Positions 53,284-62,770 are shown, counted from the first letter of the stretch. The stretch: 64,000 nucleotides of DNA from Caccoplasma sp905210875 (GCA_963931635.1 OZ007034.1:1860001-1924000); one strand, 5' to 3'. Translations and numbers: made by a program. The notes: generated by a model not told the origin, from the letters alone.

Positions 53284-54144
53284 TTATCCCAAATAGGTTT
53301 TGAGCAACTTGCTGCGCGAGCTTTGACGCAGGCGGCGAATGGCTTTTTCCTTGATTTGACGCACGCGTTCACGGGTCAAACCGAATTTGTCGCCGATTTC
53401 TTCCAGCGTCATTTCCTGACAGCCTATGCCGAAGAACATCTTGATGATGTCGCTTTCGCGTTCGGTGAGAGTGGCCAGCGCGCGATCTATTTCTTTGGCG
53501 AGCGACTCGTTTATGAGCGAGCGGTCGGCGATGGGGGAGTCGTCATTGACCAGGACGTCGAGCAGGCTGTTGTCTTCGCCTTCGACAAAAGGCGCGTCGA
53601 CCGAGATGTGCCGACCCGATACTTTCATCGTGTCGGAGATTTTGTCGACGGGAATGTCCAGCTCTTTGGCCAATTCTTCGGGCGAGGGGCGGCGTTCGTT
53701 CTCTTGTTCAAATTTGGAGAATGCTTTGCTGATTTTGTTGAGCGAACCGACTTGGTTTAAAGGCAAGCGAACGATACGCGACTGCTCGGCCAGTGCTTGA
53801 AGAATGGACTGACGAATCCACCACACGGCATAAGAAATAAATTTGAATCCGCGGGTTTCATCGAACTTCTCGGCGGCTTTTATCAGTCCCAAATTGCCTT
53901 CGTTGATAAGGTCGGGCAGGCTGAGCCCCTGGTTTTGGTACTGTTTGGCTACCGAGACGACAAAACGCAGATTGGCGCGTGTGAGCTTTTCCAAAGCGGC
54001 ACGGTCGCCTTTCTTGATGCGCTGGGCGAGCTCTACCTCTTCTTCTACCGAAATCAAGTCCTCACGACCTATTTCCTGCAAGTATTTGTCAAGAGATGCG
54101 CTCTCCCTGTTGGTGATTGATTTTGTGATTTTTAATTGTCTCAT
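53284..54144 (-). CDS. Primary RNA polymerase sigma factor (RpoD/SigA)
   Basis: 286 residues: region 1.2 (Leu-Asp-Lys-Tyr-Leu-Gln-Glu-Ile-Gly), region 2 (Leu-Ile-Asn-Glu-Gly-Asn-Leu-Gly-Leu-Ile-Lys-Ala-Ala, Phe-Ile-Ser-Tyr-Ala-Val-Trp-Trp-Ile-Arg-Gln), region 3, and region 4 with Thr-Arg-Glu-Arg-Val-Arg-Gln-Ile. It lacks region 1.1 and the long spacer of E. coli RpoD, which is the normal short Bacteroidota housekeeping sigma. This is the factor expected to read the TTTG/TAnnTTTG promoters seen across the window. A TATATTTG box (complement 54168-54175) precedes it. Confidence 0.95.
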   Translation of the reverse strand: MRQLKITKSITNRESASLDKYLQEIGREDLISVEEEVELAQRIKKGDRAALEKLTRANLRFVVSVAKQYQNQGLSLPDLINEGNLGLIKAAEKFDETRGFKFISYAVWWIRQSILQALAEQSRIVRLPLNQVGSLNKISKAFSKFEQENERRPSPEELAKELDIPVDKISDTMKVSGRHISVDAPFVEGEDNSLLDVLVNDDSPIADRSLINESLAKEIDRALATLTERESDIIKMFFGIGCQEMTLEEIGDKFGLTRERVRQIKEKAIRRLRQSSRSKLLKTYLG

Positions 54145-54242
54145 TCCGCAGAATAAATTTGGGGACGCAAATATAATATATTTCTCTCATATAATGTTCC
54201 CCGTTGTCATATTTTTTAATAAAAAGCTTGTCATATAGATAA

Positions 54243-54278
54243 CTGCCGGAGGCTCATTTTATTGTGCTCCTCCGGCAG
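54243..54278. terminator. Hairpin terminator after htrA
   Basis: 10-bp GC-rich inverted repeat (54243-54252 and 54269-54278) with a 16-base loop, 18 bases beyond the htrA stop. No strong U-run on the minus strand, so efficiency is uncertain. Confidence 0.6.
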
Positions 54279-54295
54279 CTTCTTTTTCAGACGGT

Positions 54296-55795
54296 TTAGT
54301 CGGCAAGGGGTACGGCGTAGTAGGCGGCCCGTCCGTTGGGATACAAACCTTTGATAAACATTACTTTGTCTCGTGTGTCGCCACGCATGAGAGCCTGGAA
54401 CACGGCTTCGACATTTTTCACGTTCATGATTCTCTCGCCGTTGATGTCGAGTATTACAAATCCGTCGCGTATGCCGGCCTTCTTGAACTGACCCTCTTTG
54501 ACTTTGGTTACTTCTACACCGCCGCGTATGCGCAGTTTGTTTTTCAGTTCGTCGCTTGCCTCTTTGAGGGTGGCACCCAGCATGTCGATGTTCGAGGCTT
54601 TGGTTACCTCGGTGTTGCCGTCGCTGTTTTTGAGCACGGAGTCGGCCTGCTTCTTGTCTTTACCGCGGAAGAATTCGATCTTTATCTTGTCGCCGGGACG
54701 GTAGCGGGCTATCTGTTCTTGCAGAATGGCCACGGTGGGGGTGGCTACGCCGTTGATGGCCACAATCACGTCGCCGGTTTCAAGGCCGGCTTCCATGGCG
54801 GCACTACGCTCGCTCACCTCGGCTACATATACCCCTTTGCGCAGTTCGATTTTCTTTTCCTTGGCCAGTTGGTCGTTCATCTCCATGATGGAGACGCCGA
54901 GCATGGCCCGTTGCACGGTGCCGTATTGTTTCAGGTCGGTAATGACCTTGCTCACGATGCTGGTGGGTATGGCAAAGGAGTAACCGGCATAGTTGCCCGT
55001 CTCGGAGTAGATGGCCGTGTTGATGCCTACCAGTTCGCCGGCGGTGTTTACCAGGGCGCCGCCACTGTTGCCGGGATTGACGGCAGCATCGGTCTGGATA
55101 AACGATTCAATGCCCATGCGATTGCTCGGGGCAATCATGCCGAGGTTACGCGACTTGGCACTCACGATTCCTGCCGTGACGGTGGAGTTGAGCTGGAACG
55201 GGTTGCCCACGGCCAGTACCCACTCGCCCACCTGCAACTTGTCGGAGTCGCCAAAGCGCACGATGGGCAGTTTCTCGGCATCGATTTTCATCAGGGCCAG
55301 GTCGGTAATCGGGTCGCTGCCTATGAGTGTGGCCTCGAACGAGCGTTTGTCGTTGAGGGTAACCTCTATCTTGTCGGCCTGTTCGATGACGTGATTGTTG
55401 GTAACGATATATCCGTCTTCCGAAATGATGACGCCCGAGCCCATGCCTACGCGCGGCTGCGGGGTGTAGTCGCGGCGACCCTGCCCGAAGAAATATTTGA
55501 AGAATTCCTCTTCCATGCTGCCCGATGGACGTTGCTGCTGCATGGTGGTCGACTTGATACTTACTACGGCATTTACCGTGCTGGCGGCAGCCTGGGTGAA
55601 GTCGGTTTCTACGGCCGGCCGTGAGACGACGGGTGTGAAGGTGGTGGGGGTGGCGTAGGCAGTGGTGACGCTTTCGCCGTTGGGCGATATGGGCTCACTC
55701 TTCTCCTGCATGGCCGAGAACAAGGCGATGCTTACGCCCGAACTTACTCCGGCCACTGCAACGAGGGCCAGTAACGTTTTCTTGAAAGATGTCAT
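54296..55795 (-). CDS. Do-family serine endoprotease (DegP/HtrA)
   Basis: 499 residues. N-terminal signal/anchor helix, then a trypsin-like domain with His in Thr-Asn-Asn-His-Val-Ile, Asp in Thr-Asp-Leu-Ala-Leu, and Ser in Asn-Pro-Gly-Asn-Ser-Gly-Gly-Ala-Leu. Two PDZ domains follow (for example Ala-Gly-Leu-Glu-Thr-Gly-Asp-Val-Ile-Val-Ala-Ile-Asn-Gly). It degrades or refolds damaged envelope proteins. Single gene divergent from the RNase P RNA; the 294-base gap between them holds no other gene that I can see. Confidence 0.95.
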   Translation of the reverse strand: MTSFKKTLLALVAVAGVSSGVSIALFSAMQEKSEPISPNGESVTTAYATPTTFTPVVSRPAVETDFTQAAASTVNAVVSIKSTTMQQQRPSGSMEEEFFKYFFGQGRRDYTPQPRVGMGSGVIISEDGYIVTNNHVIEQADKIEVTLNDKRSFEATLIGSDPITDLALMKIDAEKLPIVRFGDSDKLQVGEWVLAVGNPFQLNSTVTAGIVSAKSRNLGMIAPSNRMGIESFIQTDAAVNPGNSGGALVNTAGELVGINTAIYSETGNYAGYSFAIPTSIVSKVITDLKQYGTVQRAMLGVSIMEMNDQLAKEKKIELRKGVYVAEVSERSAAMEAGLETGDVIVAINGVATPTVAILQEQIARYRPGDKIKIEFFRGKDKKQADSVLKNSDGNTEVTKASNIDMLGATLKEASDELKNKLRIRGGVEVTKVKEGQFKKAGIRDGFVILDINGERIMNVKNVEAVFQALMRGDTRDKVMFIKGLYPNGRAAYYAVPLAD

Positions 55796-56051
55796 GTCGG
55801 TATTGGTTTTATTTGTTAATACTGTTCTTGTTTTAAGATTTCGATGCGTTAAATTTAATACAATATACGTGCCGATGTTTCGCTTTATTGTAAGACTTAG
55901 CGATTTTTAATATAGCCACTTGGGGGCTTAACAGCCCTTAACCGAGGACGATTTCAAAGTGCGCCATTTTGTCATCGGCGGCAGATTGCCGGCCGGTAAA
56001 CGGGCAGTTTGGCAGTGAGCGCCGTTTTTTATCGGATATTTTACGAAAGAT

Positions 56052-56083
56052 ATTGGCAAAACGAGCGAAATGTTCTATCTTTG
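56052..56083 (+). promoter_or_regulatory. Promoter of the RNase P RNA gene
   Basis: TATCTTTG at 56076-56083 with ATTG (near-TTTG) at 56052-56055, 20 bases apart. The RNA would start about 7 bases past the -7 box, just where the P1 helix begins. Confidence 0.65.
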
Positions 56084-56089
56084 CCTTTT

Positions 56090-56445
56090 AGCAGCAGGAC
56101 AGTCTGTCGCTCGCGGCAACGTGAGAGGAAAGTCCGGGCAACACAGAGCACCATATTTCTTAACGGGAAGCTGTCCGCGAGGGCAGAGTAGCGTAACAGA
56201 AAATAACCGCTGCTTCGGCAGTAAGGGTGAAAAGGTGAGGTAAGAGCTTACCGGTCTTTGTGGCGACACAGAGAGCCGTACGTCTTATGGGTTGCAAGGT
56301 TATGTACACCGGCGTTATGAGGGCTGCTCGTCCCATGCCGGGGGGTAAACCGCTCGATCTTTGCGGCAACGCAAAGGCTAGATAAATGACAGACACTTTC
56401 TCTCGGGAAAGTACAGAACCCGGCTTATCGTCCTGCTGTTTTTTA
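56090..56445 (+). ncRNA. rnpB: RNase P RNA (bacterial class A)
   Basis: The universal core is clear: GAGGAAAGTCCGGGC at about 56124-56139 and ACAGAACCCGGCTTAT at about 56413-56428 pair to form helix P4. The ends form P1 (AGCAGGAC near 56093 with GTCCTGCT near 56430), followed by a T-run that acts as terminator. About 350 bases, normal for class A. It is the catalytic RNA that trims the 5' end of pre-tRNAs. The yihY-like start codon lies about 20 bases downstream, so that gene may depend on read-through or an unseen promoter. Confidence 0.95.
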
Positions 56446-56463
56446 TTATAAAATAAAATCGCC

Positions 56464-57837
56464 ATGGCCGTAACAAAACAAAAGAAGTGGCGCATTATTT
56501 TCCTTCGCACCTATCGTTTTATCATCTACGATATGTGGCGTATTACTGGAAATGAAGTTTCGGTCAACCGCCATCGTCTCATCAACCTCGTAAAGACCAT
56601 TTACCTTTCGGTACAGCGTTTCCTGGCCGACGACCTGCAATCCAAGGCTGCGGCGCTTACATTCAGTACCCTGTTGGCGGTAGTGCCGGCACTGGCGCTG
56701 GTTTTTGCCGTGGCCAAAGGCTTTGGCTTTCAGGCCATCGTGCAGAGTCAGCTGTTCGACTATTTCCCGGCGCAACGCGAGGCGCTCGAACAGGCCATGA
56801 CCTTTGTCGACTCTTACCTCTCTCACACCAAAGACGGTATCTTTGTGGGGGTGGGTATTATCTTCCTCATCTGGTCGGTGGTGAGCCTGCTGAACAGTGT
56901 CGAGACAACATTCAACGACATCTGGCAAGTTACCAAGCAGCGGTCGATATACCGCAAAATCGTCGATTACATCGCCATCATGGTATTGCTGCCGGTGCTG
57001 ATGATTGTGGCCGCAGGTTTATCGATATTTGTGACTTCGGGCATCGATACCCGCCCCATGCTGGCATTTCTGAGTCCCGTGCTGCGTGTGGCGCTGGCGG
57101 TGAGTCCCTATCTGCTTACCTGCATCGTCTTTACGGCGTTGTATATGCTGGTGCCCAACACGCGTGTCAAGTTCTGGAATGCGCTGGTATCGGGAGTGAT
57201 ATGCGGCCTGTCGTTCCAACTGTTGCAGATTATATATATCAACGGTCAGGTGTGGGTGTCGCGTTACAACGCCATATACGGCAGTTTCGCATTTTTGTTG
57301 CTTTTCCTTTTGTGGATGTGGTTTTCCTGGCTGATATGCCTCTTCGGGGCGGTGCTTTCCTATTCGTCTCAGAATGTCGAGAAATTCAATTTCGACAAGG
57401 ATATCAAGACTATCAGCCGGCGCTACAAGGATTTTGTCATTCTCATTGTAGCAACGGTTGTCGTGCAGCGTTTCGTGCGGGGCGAGACACCCCTTACCCG
57501 GCATCAGATAGCCTCGTTCTGCCGTATTCCCGTGCGTCTTACCGGACAGGTTTTGCAGCAACTCATGGAGGCTAAAATCATTCGGGGTACTCCCACCTCC
57601 GACGAACGTGTGTGGGCCTATATGCCGGCCATCGACGTCTCAAAATTGAGTGTGGGTATGCTCATGCGCCGACTCGACCGTAGCGGTTCGGAGAATTTCA
57701 AAATCGACCGGCGGCTCTACCATCGGCAGTGGCGTGCCATTCTCGACACCCGGGAGGCCTTGTATCTCGAAGGCGATACCCGTCTGATAAAAGATTTGGC
57801 AATCGATTTTACGCGTCGAAACCCCGAGGAAAATTAA
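56464..57837 (+). CDS. YihY/BrkB-family membrane protein with C-terminal winged-helix-like region
   Basis: 457 residues. About six membrane helices between residues 60 and 305, with the family blocks Lys-Ala-Ala-Ala-Leu-Thr-Phe-Ser-Thr-Leu-Leu-Ala-Val-Val-Pro and Tyr-Ile-Asn-Gly-Gln-Val-Trp-Val-Ser-Arg-Tyr-Asn-Ala-Ile-Tyr-Gly-Ser. From about 315 on is a soluble region with a winged-helix-like pattern (Leu-Thr-Arg-His-Gln-Ile-Ala-Ser-Phe-Cys-Arg-Ile-Pro). Function of the family is unknown, despite old 'ribonuclease BN' labels. Confidence 0.9.
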   Translation: MAVTKQKKWRIIFLRTYRFIIYDMWRITGNEVSVNRHRLINLVKTIYLSVQRFLADDLQSKAAALTFSTLLAVVPALALVFAVAKGFGFQAIVQSQLFDYFPAQREALEQAMTFVDSYLSHTKDGIFVGVGIIFLIWSVVSLLNSVETTFNDIWQVTKQRSIYRKIVDYIAIMVLLPVLMIVAAGLSIFVTSGIDTRPMLAFLSPVLRVALAVSPYLLTCIVFTALYMLVPNTRVKFWNALVSGVICGLSFQLLQIIYINGQVWVSRYNAIYGSFAFLLLFLLWMWFSWLICLFGAVLSYSSQNVEKFNFDKDIKTISRRYKDFVILIVATVVVQRFVRGETPLTRHQIASFCRIPVRLTGQVLQQLMEAKIIRGTPTSDERVWAYMPAIDVSKLSVGMLMRRLDRSGSENFKIDRRLYHRQWRAILDTREALYLEGDTRLIKDLAIDFTRRNPEEN

Positions 57838-57875
57838 GTATCTTACTTATTAATCATTATAATTGATACATATTT

Positions 57876-58250
57876 ATGCGTATCTTGGGAAATATCATTT
57901 GGGTTATCTTTGGCGGCTTTATGATGGCTGTCGAGTATTTTGTGGCAGGCTTTGCCCTTTGCTGCACCATTATCGGCATACCCTTTGGCTTGCAGGTTTT
58001 CAAAATCGGAATTCTGGCGCTATTGCCTTTCGGGCAGACCTCTGTTGTCGAAGGTGGCAGTAGGGGCTGCCTCGAAATTATCATGAATGTGATATGGATT
58101 TTTATCGGCGGTATCTGGATTGCACTGAGCCATCTTCTTTGGGGGCTGATTTTCTGTATTACCGTTGTGGGCATACCGTTCGGCTTGCAGCATTTCAAGC
58201 TTATGCGGGTGGCTATGTTCCCTTTCGGTCGGACGGTTGTTCCCGATTAA
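57876..58250 (+). CDS. YccF-domain inner membrane protein
   Basis: 124 residues made of two tandem copies of the YccF unit, each a hydrophobic stretch ending in a Val/Ile-Gly-Ile-Pro-Phe-Gly-Leu-Gln motif (about residues 38-45 and 97-104), followed by Phe-Gly-Gln/Arg-Thr. Function unknown. It starts 38 bases after the YihY gene on the same strand, so the two may be co-transcribed, and a terminator follows. Confidence 0.88.
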   Translation: MRILGNIIWVIFGGFMMAVEYFVAGFALCCTIIGIPFGLQVFKIGILALLPFGQTSVVEGGSRGCLEIIMNVIWIFIGGIWIALSHLLWGLIFCITVVGIPFGLQHFKLMRVAMFPFGRTVVPD

Positions 58251-58272
58251 GTGCAAGGATAATGTTCATGAA

Positions 58273-58312
58273 AAAGAGAGAGCCCGGACAAACCAGTCCA
58301 GGCTCTCTCTTT
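58273..58312. terminator. Bidirectional hairpin terminator
   Basis: 12-bp perfect stem (58273-58284 and 58301-58312) with a partly paired loop, between the convergent YccF and sugar-transporter genes. Confidence 0.85.
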
Positions 58313-58337
58313 GTAAGGAGAAGGGCGGATGCCGCTC

Positions 58338-59813
58338 TTATTTCTCTTTTTTCCACAGTTTGTTCATGTCTTCGAGCGTTTTGCCTTTGGTCTCGGGAAC
58401 GAGCTTCCATACAAAGATGGCGGCAATGACGCAGATGATGCCGTAAAGGGCGTAGGCAAACATGTGGCCGAACTTCTCGCCCATGTCGCCGGCCGTCATG
58501 TTGTACATGGGTACGAAGGTCGACGATACGATGAAGTTGAATATCCACTGGAAGGCTACGGCTATGGCTACGGCCGCACCACGTATGGTGTTGGGGAAGA
58601 TTTCGGCGATGAGTACCCAGCAGATGGGTCCCCACGAGAACATGAACGAGGCCGAGTAGATCATGATGCTGACTACCGACACGATGGGAGGCAGGGTCAC
58701 GAGGTTGCACAAGGCTACCATCAGGGCGCCGATGGCCATACCTATAGAGCCGGTGATGAGCAGCGGCTTGCGGCCCAGCTTCTCGACCGTGAATACGGCG
58801 ACGAGGGTGAAGGTGATGTTAACGATACCCATAATGACGGTCTGTATCATGGGGTTGCCCATACCCATGCTCTCGAATATGCGGGGGGCAAAATAGAGTA
58901 CGGCGTTGATACCTACGGCCTGTTGGAACACGCTGAGCATGATACCGATGAAGATGACCAGCCAGCCGTAAGTAAACAGCTTTTCGGTCTTTTCATGCGC
59001 CGTGGCCTTGATGTCGGACAATATGATGCGGGCTTGTGTGATGCCGTTGATGCGGCTCAGTACCGCAAGGGCTTTGTCGTCGTTTCCGCTCATGGCCAGA
59101 TAGCGCGGTGTCTCGGGCACGAAGAGTACCAGCAGGGTGAAAAGTCCGGCGGGGAAAGCTTCGCTCACAAACATCAGCCGCCAGCCGGTCTCTGTCGACC
59201 ATACAGATTCGGCCGGGTTGATTATTTGGTTGATGCCGTCTACGGCCTTGATGACGGGATTGATGTTGTCGCCCAGAATCAGGAAGTTGACAAAGTACAC
59301 AACCAGCTGTCCGAAGATGATGGCAAACTGGTTCCACGACACCAGCGTACCACGTATGTTGCTGGGTGCTATTTCGGCGATGTACATGGGGCAGATGGCC
59401 GATGCCAGACCTACACCTATACCACCCAGTATGCGGTAGAAGTTGAAGGCGATGAGCAGCGAATAGGTGGGCTCACCGTATTCAAAGAAGAGGAACTCGG
59501 GGTAGTACGAACCGAGGGCCGACAGGAAGAAGAGTACTCCGGCGATGAAAAGCGATTTTTTACGACCGAATGTCGAGGCGAAAAATCCCGAGAGGGCACT
59601 GCCTATAATACAGCCTATGAGGGCGCTTGATGCGGTGAAGCCGTGAACGGCATCGGTATAGACAAAGTCCTTGGCTCCCATAAAGAAGGCTTGTAGGCCT
59701 TTGTCGGCTCCCGAGATGACGGCTGTATCGTAACCGAACAACAGACCTCCGATGACAGCCACCATGACGATGGATATAAGGTAGGCCTTGTTGCCTTTTT
59801 CTGCGTAATTCAT
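58338..59813 (-). CDS. Sugar porter MFS transporter, probable D-xylose/H+ symporter
   Basis: 491 residues, 12 membrane helices. Sugar-porter signatures: Gly-Gly-Leu-Leu-Phe-Gly-Tyr-Asp-Thr-Ala-Val-Ile-Ser-Gly in helix 1, Arg-Ile-Leu-Gly-Gly-Ile-Gly-Val-Gly, Pro-Glu-Thr-Pro-Arg-Tyr-Leu, Gln-Gln-Ala-Val-Gly-Ile-Asn, and Pro-Glu-Thr-Lys-Gly at the end. It follows xylB and xylA on the same strand, which makes xylose the likely substrate (XylE type). A 13-bp hairpin separates it from xylA. Confidence 0.9.
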   Translation of the reverse strand: MNYAEKGNKAYLISIVMVAVIGGLLFGYDTAVISGADKGLQAFFMGAKDFVYTDAVHGFTASSALIGCIIGSALSGFFASTFGRKKSLFIAGVLFFLSALGSYYPEFLFFEYGEPTYSLLIAFNFYRILGGIGVGLASAICPMYIAEIAPSNIRGTLVSWNQFAIIFGQLVVYFVNFLILGDNINPVIKAVDGINQIINPAESVWSTETGWRLMFVSEAFPAGLFTLLVLFVPETPRYLAMSGNDDKALAVLSRINGITQARIILSDIKATAHEKTEKLFTYGWLVIFIGIMLSVFQQAVGINAVLYFAPRIFESMGMGNPMIQTVIMGIVNITFTLVAVFTVEKLGRKPLLITGSIGMAIGALMVALCNLVTLPPIVSVVSIMIYSASFMFSWGPICWVLIAEIFPNTIRGAAVAIAVAFQWIFNFIVSSTFVPMYNMTAGDMGEKFGHMFAYALYGIICVIAAIFVWKLVPETKGKTLEDMNKLWKKEK

Positions 59814-59866
59814 GATATTAAGTGATTTGTAGATTTAAGAGTTGAACATATAATATTATGACAAAA

Positions 59867-59912
59867 TGTTTAGCGACAGGGTAGGGCGGAAGCTCTGTTC
59901 TGTCGCTAAACA
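59867..59912. repeat. Intercistronic inverted repeat between xylA and the transporter gene
   Basis: Perfect 13-bp arms (59867-59879 and 59900-59912) with a 20-base loop, in the 125-base gap inside the xylose operon. There is no long U-run, so it may be a partial terminator or an mRNA-stabilising hairpin. Confidence 0.75.
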
Positions 59913-59938
59913 CAAGTTATCATGCCGATGGGCAATGA

Positions 59939-61255
59939 TTAGCAATACATATTGAGGATAGCCTCGTAGAGCTCTTGTTTGCCGCTGGTCTGTTTGGGTT
60001 CGCCGTTGACTTTGGCATAAGCGACAATGTCTTCGAGTTTGAGTTTACCTTCTTCAAACTCTTTACCTTTACCACCGTCGAACGATGCGTAACGGTCGGC
60101 CAGCATTTTCTTGTAGGGCGACTCGTTGAGCAGGGCGGCTGCACTTTCGAGGGCACGGGCCATGGCGTCCATACCGGAGATGTGGGCGATGAAGATATCT
60201 TCGAGGTCGGTCGAGTTACGACGGGTTTTGGCATCGAAGTTGGTACCGCCGTTGCCGAGACCACCGTTGCGAATGATTTGCATCATGGCCTGGGTGAGCT
60301 CGTAGTTGTCGATGGGGAACTGGTCGGTATCCCAACCGTTCTGGTAATCCCCACGGTTGGCGTCGATGGAGCCGAGCATACCGTTGTCTACGGCTACGGC
60401 CAGTTCGTGTTCGAAAGTGTGGCCTGCCAGTGTGGCGTGGTTTACCTCGATGTTTACCTTGAAGTCTTTGTCCAGCCCGTGAGCTCTGAGGAATCCGATG
60501 ACAGTCTCGGTGTCGACATCGTATTGATGTTTGGTCGGTTCCATAGGTTTGGGCTCAACGAGGAACGTGCCTTTGAAACCTTTGGCGCGAGCGTAATCGC
60601 GAGCCATGGTAAGCATCATGGCCAGGTGCTCTTTTTCTCGTTTCTGATCGGTGTTGAGCAGCGACATGTATCCTTCACGGCCACCCCAGAATACGTAGTT
60701 CGAGCCGCCGAGTTCAATAGTGGCGTCGATGGCGTTCTTGATTTGAACGGCAGCGCGGGCCACAACGTCGAAGTCGGGGTTGGTAGCGGCACCGTTCATG
60801 TAGCGGGCGTGGCCAAATACGTTGGCGGTACCCCACAGCAGTTTAATGCCGGTCTCGGCTTGTTTCTGCTTGGCATAAGCCACGATTTCTTTCATGTTGG
60901 CTTCGTATTCTTCGATGCTGTTTCCTTCTTCGATAAGGTCTACATCGTGGAAGCAGTAGAATTCGATGCCCATTTTCTGCATGATTTCAAAGCCGGCATC
61001 CATTTTGTGTTTGGCACGTTCCAGGGCGGTGGCTCCTTCGTTCCAGGGGAATTTCTTCGTTCCGCCGCCGAACTGGTCGCCTCCTTCGGCACAGAGGGTG
61101 TGCCACCAAGCCATAGAGAAGCGCAACCAATCTTTCATTTTTTTGCCGTTGATGACTTTCTCGGCGTCGTAGTAACGGAAAGCCATCGGGTTTTTACTCT
61201 CTTTTCCTTCAAATTTGATTTTTCCTATCTGAGGAAAGTACTCTTTTGTTGCCAT
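59939..61255 (-). CDS. xylA: Xylose isomerase
   Basis: 438 residues, the long class II form. Metal and substrate blocks: Val-Glu-Pro-Lys-Pro-Met-Glu-Pro-Thr-Lys-His-Gln-Tyr-Asp, Asn-His-Ala-Thr-Leu-Ala-Gly-His-Thr-Phe-Glu-His-Glu, and Trp-Gly-Gly-Arg-Glu-Gly-Tyr. Converts D-xylose to D-xylulose in the cytosol. 27 bases after xylB, and ahead of the transporter gene. Confidence 0.98.
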   Translation of the reverse strand: MATKEYFPQIGKIKFEGKESKNPMAFRYYDAEKVINGKKMKDWLRFSMAWWHTLCAEGGDQFGGGTKKFPWNEGATALERAKHKMDAGFEIMQKMGIEFYCFHDVDLIEEGNSIEEYEANMKEIVAYAKQKQAETGIKLLWGTANVFGHARYMNGAATNPDFDVVARAAVQIKNAIDATIELGGSNYVFWGGREGYMSLLNTDQKREKEHLAMMLTMARDYARAKGFKGTFLVEPKPMEPTKHQYDVDTETVIGFLRAHGLDKDFKVNIEVNHATLAGHTFEHELAVAVDNGMLGSIDANRGDYQNGWDTDQFPIDNYELTQAMMQIIRNGGLGNGGTNFDAKTRRNSTDLEDIFIAHISGMDAMARALESAAALLNESPYKKMLADRYASFDGGKGKEFEEGKLKLEDIVAYAKVNGEPKQTSGKQELYEAILNMYC

Positions 61256-61282
61256 AGTTTTGTGTTATTTGTATGGATTTGA

Positions 61283-62770
61283 TTATTTGATAAGGTTTTC
61301 AACAATGTTTTTCCACCGGGCGTAAGCCTCTTTATAGGCTTCGACGTTGCGGGTGTCGGGTTCGATGACCTGTATTTTTTTGAGTGAGGAGAAGGCCTCT
61401 TCGGTCGATTTGTATATACCGGCTCCGATGCCGGCTCCTTTGGCTGCACCTACCGAGCCATCGGTATCGTAGAGTTCGATGGTGGCTTCGGTAACTCCGG
61501 CCAATGTATCACGGAAGATGGGGCTGAGGAACATGTTGGCGTGTCCGGCTTTTATCGTACGTATGTCGATACCGATGCCCTGCATGATTTCCATACCGTA
61601 TTTAAACGAGAACACGATGCCTTCCTGTGCGGCTCTCATGAGGTGGTAACGGTCGTGCCGATTGTAGTTGAGGCCATGAATCGATGCGCCTACCTCTTTG
61701 TTTTGGAGTATGCGTTCGGCTCCGTTGCCGAAGGGTACAATGCTCACGCCGTCGCAGCCGATGTCTACCTGTGAGGCCAGCAGGTTCATGCTGGCATAAG
61801 AGGTGTCTTCGGGGGCTACATTCCGTTTTATCCACGAGTTGAGAATACCGGTGCCGTTGATGCAGAGCAGAACGCCCAGACGGGTCTGTCCCTTCTTGTG
61901 GTTGACGTGGGCAAAGGTGTTGACGCGCGACAGCGGGTCGTAGTTGACCGAGCCGTTGATACCGTATACCACGCCCGATGTTCCGGCAGTAGAGGCAATC
62001 TCTCCGGGATTGAATACGTTGAGTGAAAGGGCGTTGTTGGGCTGGTCTCCGGCCCGATAGGTTACCGGCGTGCCGGGGGTGAGCCCCAGTAGCTGGGCGG
62101 CGTGGCTGCTGACGGCTCCCTGAACACCAAAGGTGGGAACAATCGTGGCGATGATACTTTCGTCGAATCCGTAATGGGCAAGTAACTCCTTGGATACACA
62201 TTCGTTTTTGAAATCCCAGAAGATGCCCTCGGAGAGACCCGATACGGTGGTGCACACCTCGCCTGTCAGCCGCATGGCGATATAGTCGCCCGGCAGCATG
62301 ATTTTGTCGATTTTTTCAAAAATCTCGGGTTCATTCTCTTTAATCCATGCCAGTTTTGATGCGGTGAAGTTACCCGGTGAGTTGAGCAGGTGTTCGAGGC
62401 AGAACTGTTCGCCCAACGAGTGAAAGGCTTTTTCTCCGTATGGGACTGCTCGGCTGTCACACCAAATGATGGCTGGGCGCAATACGTTTTGGTCTTTATC
62501 GACCACGATAAGGCCGTGCATCTGGTAGGAGATACCGATGGCTTTTATTTCAGCTCCATCAATGTTGGCTTGATTCAAAATGGAACGTGTGGCAATTTGC
62601 AGATTGGCCCACCACTGCTCGGGGTCCTGTTCGGCCCACCCGTTTTTCTTGGCGATGATTTCCATTTCCTGTTTGGGGGAGAAATCACTGGCCACACATA
62701 TTCCGGTCTGTGCATCGACAAGAGAAGCTTTGACCGAAGAGCTGCCTATATCATATCCTAATAAATACAT
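61283..62770 (-). CDS. xylB: Xylulokinase
   Basis: 495 residues of the FGGY kinase family: Leu-Gly-Tyr-Asp-Ile-Gly-Ser-Ser-Ser-Val-Lys (phosphate loop), Met-His-Gly-Leu, catalytic Asp in Arg-Ala-Gly-Asp-Gln-Pro-Asn-Asn-Ala, and the C-terminal Gly-Ala-Ala-Lys-Gly-Ala-Gly block. It phosphorylates D-xylulose for the pentose phosphate pathway. First gene of the xyl operon. In the 272-base gap to ridA only a TATCTTTA near-consensus -7 (about 62800) was seen; no regulator gene is adjacent. Confidence 0.95.
   Translation of the reverse strand: MYLLGYDIGSSSVKASLVDAQTGICVASDFSPKQEMEIIAKKNGWAEQDPEQWWANLQIATRSILNQANIDGAEIKAIGISYQMHGLIVVDKDQNVLRPAIIWCDSRAVPYGEKAFHSLGEQFCLEHLLNSPGNFTASKLAWIKENEPEIFEKIDKIMLPGDYIAMRLTGEVCTTVSGLSEGIFWDFKNECVSKELLAHYGFDESIIATIVPTFGVQGAVSSHAAQLLGLTPGTPVTYRAGDQPNNALSLNVFNPGEIASTAGTSGVVYGINGSVNYDPLSRVNTFAHVNHKKGQTRLGVLLCINGTGILNSWIKRNVAPEDTSYASMNLLASQVDIGCDGVSIVPFGNGAERILQNKEVGASIHGLNYNRHDRYHLMRAAQEGIVFSFKYGMEIMQGIGIDIRTIKAGHANMFLSPIFRDTLAGVTEATIELYDTDGSVGAAKGAGIGAGIYKSTEEAFSSLKKIQVIEPDTRNVEAYKEAYARWKNIVENLIK

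Noticed and set aside
59975..61282. Long plus-strand ORF opposite xylA
   Set aside because: Mirrors a certain xylose isomerase gene.
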